NCBI RefSeq assembly: GCF_040833955.1
Contig: NZ_CP162133.1
Coordinates: 1,572,001-1,636,000 of the forward strand
DNA length: 64,000 nt
Source of the DNA: Leptospira sp. WS60.C2
Lineage (GTDB): Bacteria; Spirochaetota; Leptospiria; Leptospirales; Leptospiraceae
Direction of reading: 5' to 3'
This document shows positions 57,655 through 64,000 of the stretch, piece by piece (positions within the stretch are counted from its first letter, which is position 1; each line of letters starts with the position of its first letter). Below the pieces are notes generated by a model, which did no database searches, was not told the origin of the DNA, and saw nothing but the letters and a program-made list of their open reading frames with translations. A program made the translations under genes and the position numbers.

Positions 57655-58032
57655 ATGAAACAGTTTTTTTTAACTCTCATTTCCCTTTTGTTTGTAGCAG
57701 GTCTTTCTGCTGATGAACTCCTGATCCAAGACACCAAACAAGGATTAGGCAAGGAAGCGATTCGAGGCACTACGGTTGTAGTCCATTACACCGGTAAATT
57801 GACCAATGGCAAAGTATTTGATTCATCTCTCGATCGAGGGGAGCCGTTTAGTTTTCAATTGGGGCAAGGCCAAGTGATCCAAGGTTGGGAACGAGGGATT
57901 GTCGGAATGAAAGAAGGTGGAAAGAGAAAACTCACCATTCCACCTAAGTTTGGTTATGGAGACAGAGCTGTAGGTCCCATTCCTGCCAATTCCACACTTG
58001 TATTTGATGTTGAACTGATTAAAGTGAAGTAA
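57655..58032 (+). CDS. Exported FKBP-type peptidyl-prolyl isomerase
   Basis: A 125-residue protein with a signal peptide (FFLTLISLLFVAGLSA) and one FKBP domain (VVVHYTGKLTNGKVFDSSLDRG, VIQGWERGIVGMKEGGKRKL, FGYGDRAVGPIPANSTLVFDVELI). All active-site residues of the FKBP12 type (Tyr, Asp, Phe/Trp, Val-Ile) are present. It is the second exported prolyl isomerase of the window. It begins 8 nt after leuD and is followed 8 nt later by a PLP gene. Confidence 0.93.
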   Translation: MKQFFLTLISLLFVAGLSADELLIQDTKQGLGKEAIRGTTVVVHYTGKLTNGKVFDSSLDRGEPFSFQLGQGQVIQGWERGIVGMKEGGKRKLTIPPKFGYGDRAVGPIPANSTLVFDVELIKVK

Positions 58033-58040
58033 AGAAGTAA

Positions 58041-59042
58041 ATGTTAGATCCTATTTCCAAAGGCATCGATGACTTTGGCAACAGTCTGTTGCAGGCCCTT
58101 AACAATGTACAAGGTATCTTTGGAAAGGAACTTTCCGTTGCCAAACCAATTAAAGACAATGTCTTACAATTGATTGGCAACACACCCCTCATTCGATTGA
58201 ACCGAATTGGTTCCGAATATGCGGGTGTTCAATTTTATCTCAAAGCAGAATTTTTAAATCCAACAGGATCGGCAAAAGATCGTACAGCCATCGCGATGGT
58301 TTTTGATGCGGAAAAACGTGGCAAATTGAAAAAAGGTATGCCCATTGTTCTTTCAGGTGCTGGTTCTTCTTCCGTGAGTTTTACTTGGATAGGCAAGGTA
58401 AAAGGTTACCCTGTTTATTGTCTCGTTCCTTCCAATACTTCTCCTGAACGAGTGCAACTTCTTAGAAGTTATGGGGCTGAAATCACACTCACAAGTGAAA
58501 CAGATCCAGTGAAACTTTTGGCACTTGCGGACGACAAAGCCAAAAAAATGGGAGGGTATCTCCCTGATGAATTTGAAAATCCAGCCAATCCCAATTTTCA
58601 TTTTAAGACCACAGGTCCTGAAATTTGGCGCGATTTGCAAGGAAAAGTGGGCGCTGTGATCTCGGCACCTGGTTCTGGGGGGGCGATTACTGGCATTGGA
58701 CGTTACCTCAAATCACAAGACAGAAGGGTAAAGGTCATCATCGCTGGAAAACAAAATTCACCCTTTATGGAATATGGAAAAACGGACAATCCTAAGGAAA
58801 GAGAACGAATCCATCTTCCGGCAGTATATGATCCAAAACTCATCGATCATTATTTCCATGTCACAAAGGATGAGGCCCTACACTTACAAGCAGACCTTTA
58901 TGAAAAAGAAGGAATCTTTGCGGGTCTTACAACGGGAACGGTCATCACGGGGGCTCTTCGTTTTTCGGAAACGCTCATTGAAGCAGAAAAAAATGAAAGG
59001 AATCCTTTCAACATCGTGATTTTATCCCCAGATCGAGATTAA
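58041..59042 (+). CDS. Cysteine-synthase-like PLP enzyme with divergent motifs
   Basis: A 333-residue fold-type II PLP enzyme of the CysK/CBS family. The PLP lysine segment NPTGSAKDRTA matches the family. The usual substrate loop TSGNTG is replaced by LSGAGSSSVS, and the phosphate-binding loop GTGGT appears as APGSGGAITG. There is an N-terminal extension of about 35 residues. The altered loops suggest a different substrate from O-acetylserine; function is unproven. Its end overlaps the convergent patatin gene end by 4 nt. Confidence 0.8.
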   Translation: MLDPISKGIDDFGNSLLQALNNVQGIFGKELSVAKPIKDNVLQLIGNTPLIRLNRIGSEYAGVQFYLKAEFLNPTGSAKDRTAIAMVFDAEKRGKLKKGMPIVLSGAGSSSVSFTWIGKVKGYPVYCLVPSNTSPERVQLLRSYGAEITLTSETDPVKLLALADDKAKKMGGYLPDEFENPANPNFHFKTTGPEIWRDLQGKVGAVISAPGSGGAITGIGRYLKSQDRRVKVIIAGKQNSPFMEYGKTDNPKERERIHLPAVYDPKLIDHYFHVTKDEALHLQADLYEKEGIFAGLTTGTVITGALRFSETLIEAEKNERNPFNIVILSPDRD

Positions 59043-60745
59043 TTTTTTTCGCTAAACAACTGTTTGATTTCTTGTAAGGAACTTTTAGCTACGGTTTCAC
59101 CGAGTTCGATAAATTCCTTACTCCTCCAAAATTCAAACCAATTCGAATTGGGGAGAATCGGATTCAGATACACATCGGCCTCTTGGGCACTGTATTTTCC
59201 AATTCTATATTGTAAGGAATACAAACTATTTACAATGATATCGAGAACATTCAAATTGAGTAATTTGTTTGTTTTCATTTCGTCTTTAGAACTTGGCATG
59301 GAATTGATCGCGATGATTTTTTGAATTCCTTCTTGAGTGAGAGCGGATACAGGTAGCGGATTGACAATTCCACCATCTACATAGGTTTTCCCGTTTTCCT
59401 GCGGTTGCGGAACAAATACCCCTGGGATCGAAATACTGGCCATCACGGCATCAAGTACCTTTCCTTCGGATAAAACGATTTCCTGTCGTGTTGAGATATC
59501 ACAACTAATGAGTCTTAGTTTGATGGGAAGGTCTTCAAAATACAAATCCCCCAAGTATTTTTCCAAAAGGGTTCTTACATGTTTTCCATGGAGTAAACCT
59601 TGCCCAGGAAAGGACAAATCCACGAGTTTGAACATCTTAAAGAGACTATCAATTTCACCGAGTAATGGTAAAATTCCCTTATAACCAAGACCACTGGCCC
59701 AAAAAGCTCCAATGATGGCACCAATACTGGTTCCAGAAATCATGTCAGGAATGATTCCTTCCTCTTCCATGACTTTCATGATGCCCACTTGCGCAAGACC
59801 GAGAGCAGCGCCACCGCCTAAGGCGACTCCCATTTCGACACCTGAGAGTTCTCTTGCTTTTCTACGAATGAAAATCTCCCATTTTCCGTGTTCGATGATG
59901 TCCCTAATATTTGTTTCATGATATAGGATTTCATTTTCTTTTGCTTCCTTTGTGATGGAATCGCAGAGATTCGATTCCACTTGTTTTGAAACAAAGTTTT
60001 CGATATGGTCAGCCTCATCCAGTAACAGATGTTTGAGTTCCGTTTCTGTTTCGGGAAACACTTCTAAGAGAATAAAGGAATGGCTTGCATAATGTTTGCC
60101 TAAGGTTTCTTTGATCCGGTCTGCATCTTTGAATTTGTAAGATTTCGCATGAGGAGCGGGTGGATTTCCATTTTGGCCAAAATGTAAGATGACTGCTTTT
60201 TTACCCGATTCCTTTTCAATGCTTGTTACCAGTGCATCGGCAAATCTCTCATTGGCAATCGGATCGGAATGGACAAGACAAACCACAGAATTGCGAAAGT
60301 ATTCCTTACCACCTAAAAGTTCTCCTCGTAAAGACTTGGTCAGCATTTTGGAGAAGGTGATGGATAAATAGGGGATTTTTTGAATCAGTTTTTGAAATTC
60401 GGATTGGGAGAGAACCAAAAATCGCGACTCACTCACTGTAATAGCTGTATGGTTGTGTTTTTCTCCCGTGAGTAAGGCTTGGATGCCGAAGTATTCCCCT
60501 TTTTTTAGATACTGGACCTCTTCTTCCCGTTTGCCTTCCCCTTTTTTGGGAAGATACAATTTGATTCCACCAGACAAAATGAGAAACAAACTTCTGTCAC
60601 TATCGCCGGCAGTAAATAGGACTTCATCTCTTTCCCGTTCTACGATATGAACGGATTCCGCCACCCAGGTTTTCTCTTTTTTGGAAAGACTACGAAACAG
60701 AGGTAAACTCGAAACGAGGTGGATTTTTCCTTCAAGATCTTTCAT
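59039..60745 (-). CDS. Patatin-like phospholipase with cyclic-nucleotide-binding domain (NTE/RssA type)
   Basis: About 568 residues from the ATG at 60745 (an upstream ATG at 60823 gives 594 with a basic extension). A cNMP-binding domain (about 10-125) precedes a region of unclear fold, then the patatin domain: oxyanion loop GGGAALGLAQVG, nucleophile motif GTSIGAIIG and DGG motif YVDGGIVNPLP. It is thus a serine-Asp lipase of the neuropathy-target-esterase type. A GGAAAAGG site supports the shorter start. It is divergent from recN. Confidence 0.88.
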   Translation of the reverse strand: MKDLEGKIHLVSSLPLFRSLSKKEKTWVAESVHIVERERDEVLFTAGDSDRSLFLILSGGIKLYLPKKGEGKREEEVQYLKKGEYFGIQALLTGEKHNHTAITVSESRFLVLSQSEFQKLIQKIPYLSITFSKMLTKSLRGELLGGKEYFRNSVVCLVHSDPIANERFADALVTSIEKESGKKAVILHFGQNGNPPAPHAKSYKFKDADRIKETLGKHYASHSFILLEVFPETETELKHLLLDEADHIENFVSKQVESNLCDSITKEAKENEILYHETNIRDIIEHGKWEIFIRRKARELSGVEMGVALGGGAALGLAQVGIMKVMEEEGIIPDMISGTSIGAIIGAFWASGLGYKGILPLLGEIDSLFKMFKLVDLSFPGQGLLHGKHVRTLLEKYLGDLYFEDLPIKLRLISCDISTRQEIVLSEGKVLDAVMASISIPGVFVPQPQENGKTYVDGGIVNPLPVSALTQEGIQKIIAINSMPSSKDEMKTNKLLNLNVLDIIVNSLYSLQYRIGKYSAQEADVYLNPILPNSNWFEFWRSKEFIELGETVAKSSLQEIKQLFSEKN

Positions 60746-60822
60746 GGGGTGCCTTTTCCACCAGTGTTTCAAAAAGGAAGGGAATAGAAATTGCGATTTT
60801 TTAAGATTTTTAAAAATTTTCA

Positions 60823-60851
60823 TTGACTACCTATATGTTAAGTAGTAACTA
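60823..60851 (+). promoter_or_regulatory. recN promoter with direct repeats
   Basis: TTGACT (60823-60828) and TAACTA (60846-60851) are 17 nt apart, a good housekeeping promoter. CTATATGT occurs twice in the area, at 60831-60838 and 60849-60856, spaced 18 nt. A Shine-Dalgarno AGGAG (60866-60870) precedes the recN ATG (60876). No LexA box of the form TTTG-N5-CAAA is visible. Confidence 0.6.
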
Positions 60852-60875
60852 TATGTATAGCAAACAGGAGTCTAT

Positions 60876-62585
60876 ATGATTACACATTTGAAAATTAAGG
60901 ATTTTGCCCTTTTTGAATCGCTTGAGCTTTCCCTTTCGGACGGTCTCACTGTCTTCACTGGAGAATCTGGTGCTGGAAAATCGTTAATTTTCGATGCCTT
61001 AGCTTCTCTATTCGGAGGTCGATGTTCGACTTCGAATATTCGGCAAGGGAAGGATCGGTATTCTTTACAGGCAGTTTTGTCTTTGGCGGGACAAAACTTA
61101 GCGAAGGACTACTTAATGGAACAAGGGTTTCGTTACATAGGGGACGAAATTGTCATCACAAAGGAACTCATGAAAGATGGTAAGGCAAGGGTGAAGATTG
61201 GAGAGAGTCTTGCTTCCACTACCCATTTACGAGAACTCGGAAAAACGATGGCTGAGATCCATTGCCAGAATGAACAACTCTTCCTATTAGAAAAATCCAA
61301 CCAACTCGAGTTTTTAGATCGATTTGGAAATTTGGAATCTTTGAAATTTAAATTTAAATCTGCCTTACAACAATACAGACATTGGAAACAAAAACTTTCT
61401 GATTTCGAAGAAACCAGAAAAACGATGTTGAAACGAAAGGAAATCTTAGAATACGAAGTCGAGGAAATTGAGGCAATCTCTCCGAAAGAAGGAGAAGAAG
61501 AAAGTTTGAGTTCCGAAGAGAGTTTACTTGCCAATGGAGAAAAACTAGCAGAGAACTACCGTTTGGTGTTAGAAGAACTTTCCGAAAAAGAAAACTCGAT
61601 TTTAAAAGTTTTTCCAAGTCTCATCCATGCCATTCAAAAAGTTACCATTCTCATTCCGGAAAAACGGGATATGTTAGAAGAGTGGGAAGATGTCTATGAT
61701 CGACTGAAATCTCTCAAGTCAGTGATTCGAGAGGAAGAAGAAGAACTCTTCTTTAGTCCAGAGCGATTGGATATGGTACAGGCAAGACTCCAAGAGCTAA
61801 AAAAATTAAAGAAAAAATACAATGTGAGCATTGGTGAAATTAATCAGTTATTGGAAGAAAAAAAATCAGAATTAGAGCGTTGGAAAGAACAAGCGGGGGA
61901 TGAAGACTTTTTACGCATAAAAAAAGACCAATGCCTTGCCGAACTCAAGGATTTGGGATTCCAACTCTCTAAGCTCAGGAGAAATGCCATTTCTCAGTTT
62001 GAGGAGGAAGTACAAAAGGAAATGGTCGATTTAGGACTCGAAGGGGGAAAATTGCAAGTAGTCCTCCGATGGGAAGAGAACCCAGAAGGGGAAGTAGAAG
62101 AAGGCTCCAAATCCTATTTCCTATCCGAATCAGGACTTGACCAAATCGAATTCTATTTTAGTGCCAATCCAGGAGAAAAACCAAGACCCCTCCGCAAAGT
62201 GGCTTCTGGTGGTGAGTTGTCTCGTGTCATGCTTGCTCTAAGGAGTGTTCTCGGCAAACAGGCACCTTCTCCACAGATGTTAGTTTTAGATGAAGTGGAT
62301 ACCGGACTTGGAGGAGAAGCAGCGGAGGCGATGGCCACAAAGCTGAAAAAACTAGCAAGGAACTCTCAAATTCTACTCATCACACACACCCAACAAGTGG
62401 CGGCAGCTGGAGACCACCAAATTAAGATCGAAAAACGACAAGAAGGTGGGAGAACCGTCTCCGAAGCCTCCCTTTTGGACTTTGAAGAGAGAAAGAGAGA
62501 GCTCGCCCGGATGATTGGTGGGAAACAAGTGACTACGGCAGTCCTCAAGGCGGCCACAGACCTTTTGATGAAAAAAGCTGGTTAG
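60876..62585 (+). CDS. recN: DNA repair protein RecN
   Basis: A 569-residue SMC-like ATPase for double-strand-break repair. Walker A is FTGESGAGKSLIFDAL; the centre is a long coiled coil (about 150-390); the C-terminal part holds the signature VASGGELSRVMLAL and Walker B MLVLDEVDTGLGGEAAE. The length and layout match the family. Promoter and ribosome-binding site are clear upstream. Confidence 0.95.
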   Translation: MITHLKIKDFALFESLELSLSDGLTVFTGESGAGKSLIFDALASLFGGRCSTSNIRQGKDRYSLQAVLSLAGQNLAKDYLMEQGFRYIGDEIVITKELMKDGKARVKIGESLASTTHLRELGKTMAEIHCQNEQLFLLEKSNQLEFLDRFGNLESLKFKFKSALQQYRHWKQKLSDFEETRKTMLKRKEILEYEVEEIEAISPKEGEEESLSSEESLLANGEKLAENYRLVLEELSEKENSILKVFPSLIHAIQKVTILIPEKRDMLEEWEDVYDRLKSLKSVIREEEEELFFSPERLDMVQARLQELKKLKKKYNVSIGEINQLLEEKKSELERWKEQAGDEDFLRIKKDQCLAELKDLGFQLSKLRRNAISQFEEEVQKEMVDLGLEGGKLQVVLRWEENPEGEVEEGSKSYFLSESGLDQIEFYFSANPGEKPRPLRKVASGGELSRVMLALRSVLGKQAPSPQMLVLDEVDTGLGGEAAEAMATKLKKLARNSQILLITHTQQVAAAGDHQIKIEKRQEGGRTVSEASLLDFEERKRELARMIGGKQVTTAVLKAATDLLMKKAG

Positions 62586-62660
62586 TCCTTTAAAAATAGT
62601 ATTTGGCGAAAAAGGGAAGACTGAAAACTCTATTCGTAATCCTTCAATGGGGTCTCATTC

Positions 62661-63278
62661 ATGTCTTTTCCTTTCGCTAAATCAGATTCAATCATTTCAT
62701 CGGTTCCCCCACAAACCATTCCCATTTTAATCATTTTTGTATCCATCGTTGGTTTTACCATCATTGTGGAACGCCTAGTGTATTACTGGAGATTAAAAAG
62801 CATTCCTCAAGACCATTTTCGTAGAGTTCGGGAATTAGCACGGGAAGGGAAATGGGACGATGCAAAAGATGTTCTCACACAAGATGTGCAGTCACCGGCA
62901 GCCGTTCTTTTGCGATTGGCTTTCGACTTAAAACGTCGTGGTGTTAATTTTTGGGAAGAGGACATTCGGCAAGAAGGGTTTCGCCAAATCTATTTGATGG
63001 AACGATACTTAACTGGGCTTGGAACCATTGCCACCATTGCACCGTTACTTGGTGTACTCGGAACAGTCATTGGGATTGTAAGGTCCTTTGCTGAAGGTGC
63101 TGGAACACAAGGAGCTGAGGTCGGTATCTCAGAAGCATTGATTACCACAGCGATGGGGCTTGCTATTGCAATTCCGGCATACATTTTTTATAACGTATTT
63201 AGCCGAATGAAGGAAGAAAAAATTACGGAAATGGAAAACGTAACGGATCTAGTGCTTCCACATTTGCAAAAACGATAA
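62661..63278 (+). CDS. MotA/TolQ/ExbB-family proton channel protein
   Basis: A 205-residue inner-membrane protein with three hydrophobic segments (about 20-40, 110-135 and 155-180). The region [21 protein letters not shown] is the family signature. It couples proton flow to movement of a TonB- or TolA-like partner. With the ExbD/TolR gene 5 nt downstream it makes a complete motor pair. ExbB versus TolQ cannot be decided; no TonB or TolA follows directly. Confidence 0.9.
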   Translation: MSFPFAKSDSIISSVPPQTIPILIIFVSIVGFTIIVERLVYYWRLKSIPQDHFRRVRELAREGKWDDAKDVLTQDVQSPAAVLLRLAFDLKRRGVNFWEEDIRQEGFRQIYLMERYLTGLGTIATIAPLLGVLGTVIGIVRSFAEGAGTQGAEVGISEALITTAMGLAIAIPAYIFYNVFSRMKEEKITEMENVTDLVLPHLQKR

Positions 63279-63283
63279 AAGAA

Positions 63284-63715
63284 ATGAAATTTCGAAAGCC
63301 TCAAAAGTCGTTTAACAACATTGAATTGGCTCCGCTGATCGATGTCATATCGTTTATCGTTATCTATTTTTTAATGAATGCTACTTTGGAAAAAAACACT
63401 GCCTTAAAAGTGGAGTTACCAAGGTCTTCCAGTGTTGCCAAAGAAAAACAGAAAGATGAGCTTGTCATCACGGTTGATAAACAAGGAAAAATATATTTGG
63501 ATCAAAGTTCTGAACCGGTTCCACTGGAAGGACTGACCGAAAAAATCAATGGATTTTTAGGACCAGAAAAAGAACGAGATCCTAAAAAAAACAAAGTGAT
63601 CATTCGCGGAGATGGTGGTGCGTCCTACCAAGTTGTTGTTAAGGTGATCGATGCTGTGAATGCAGCGGGAGTGAGTCGCTTTAATCTAGCAATGGTAAAG
63701 GGCACATCAAAGTAA
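63284..63715 (+). CDS. ExbD/TolR-family protein
   Basis: A 143-residue protein with one N-terminal membrane helix carrying the essential Asp20 ([17 protein letters not shown]), then a periplasmic domain ([37 protein letters not shown]), all typical of the family. It partners with the MotA/TolQ-like protein just upstream. A BamA-type gene begins 3 nt after the stop, an interesting linkage of energised motor and outer-membrane assembly. Confidence 0.9.
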   Translation: MKFRKPQKSFNNIELAPLIDVISFIVIYFLMNATLEKNTALKVELPRSSSVAKEKQKDELVITVDKQGKIYLDQSSEPVPLEGLTEKINGFLGPEKERDPKKNKVIIRGDGGASYQVVVKVIDAVNAAGVSRFNLAMVKGTSK

Positions 63716-63718
63716 TTT

Positions 63719-64000
63719 TTGAAAATTCGTAAACATATAAAACTCTTTAGCCTATTCTGTTTATCTCTGCTTTTTTTAGTTTCTGCAGAGTGGGTTTCCT
63801 TATGGTCAAATCGTTCTGTTTATCTAGACAAAGTGATAACCAAAATTGAATTCAAAGGAAATATCAACACTTCTTCTGATGATATTTTAGATTTAATGGA
63901 TATGAGACCGGGAATTCAATTGTCCCAAGGTCTATTGAACGCTGATATGCGCGCCCTCTTTGTTTCTGGATTTTTTTATCACATCGACATCCAAGGGGAA
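63719..64000 (+). CDS. BamA/Omp85-family outer-membrane protein, cut by the window end
   Basis: 94 codons are visible from a TTG start at 63719; the rest is outside the window. A signal peptide-like start (SLFCLSLLFLVSA) is followed by a POTRA-like domain: KVITKIEFKGNINTSSDDIL, MRPGIQLSQGLLN, ALFVSGFFYHI. These match the first POTRA of Omp85 proteins that insert beta-barrels in the outer membrane. The start is 3 nt after the ExbD/TolR stop. Confidence 0.78.
   Translation, partial: MKIRKHIKLFSLFCLSLLFLVSAEWVSLWSNRSVYLDKVITKIEFKGNINTSSDDILDLMDMRPGIQLSQGLLNADMRALFVSGFFYHIDIQGE

Noticed and set aside
60824..60875. LexA box upstream of recN
   Set aside because: No TTTG-N5-CAAA or CTGT-N8-ACAG motif is present between the divergent genes.

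Overview
The window reads as a chromosomal segment of a Leptospira species, most likely from the saprophytic (L. biflexa-like) group. The signs are AT-rich, gene-dense DNA with frequent TTG and GTG starts, a FlaB-type flagellin, spirochaete-type lipoproteins, MetX/MetY direct-sulfhydrylation methionine genes, many signalling proteins, and an 85-residue SemiSWEET that, from memory, looks very like the structurally studied L. biflexa protein. No mobile element, phage, CRISPR array or rRNA is visible.

Layout. 1-3.4 kb: a GAF/PP2C/ATPase partner-switching regulator with its STAS partner. 3.4-7.8 kb: a two-subunit biotin-dependent acyl-CoA carboxylase. 7.8-19.4 kb (minus): a long run in the order ispH, histidine kinase, receiver-ATPase protein, CheY, STAS, CheA, tandem-PAS MCP, CheW, CheD, CheB. 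19.6-22.1 kb: flagellin with a strong terminator, then threonine dehydratase. 22.3-26.6 kb: a structured intergenic element, a DUF1566-type lipoprotein, and metY-metX-metW (minus). 26.7-33.5 kb: a probable outer-membrane protein, RsmE, a zinc-ribbon membrane protein, a secreted protein possibly of the FcpA flagellar-sheath family, an AAA ATPase, FliN, a GNAT enzyme, a second structured intergenic element and an RNHCP protein. 33.5-36 kb (minus): NfeD and two SPFH proteins. 36-43 kb: a haem-binding protein, ArgH, a secreted cyclophilin, two unknowns, FliM and a nucleotide pyrophosphatase/phosphodiesterase. 43-45.6 kb: DJ-1/PfpI with a divergent LysR regulator, then QueF-SemiSWEET-ferredoxin (minus). 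45.6-48.2 kb: GuaA, a small membrane protein, tRNA-Cys and tRNA-Leu. 48.2-55.5 kb: a tRNA-associated repeat region, an O-antigen ligase-like protein, and a tightly overlapped operon of a WaaE-like glycosyltransferase, a FliG-like protein, a GmhA-like isomerase, an ABC ATPase, an FHA membrane protein and a lipoprotein. 55.6-59 kb: leuC-leuD, a secreted FKBP and a divergent cysteine-synthase-like enzyme. 59-64 kb: a cNMP/patatin phospholipase, recN, ExbB/TolQ, ExbD/TolR and the start of a BamA/Omp85 protein.

Themes. Motility and taxis genes (che cluster, flaB, fliN, fliM, possible fcpA) sit among envelope-biogenesis genes (O-antigen ligase, glycosyltransferase, GmhA, BamA, periplasmic isomerases) and amino-acid biosynthesis genes. 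Many operons are translationally coupled by 1-41 nt overlaps.

The least explained DNA is intergenic: two nested GC-rich inverted-repeat elements (about 22.31-22.38 kb and 32.94-33.03 kb), a direct-repeat and mini-hairpin region behind tRNA-Leu, a hairpin that hides the leuC ribosome-binding site, and an 11-bp palindrome abutting the LysR start codon. All assignments come from reading the sequence and general family knowledge; no database search was run.
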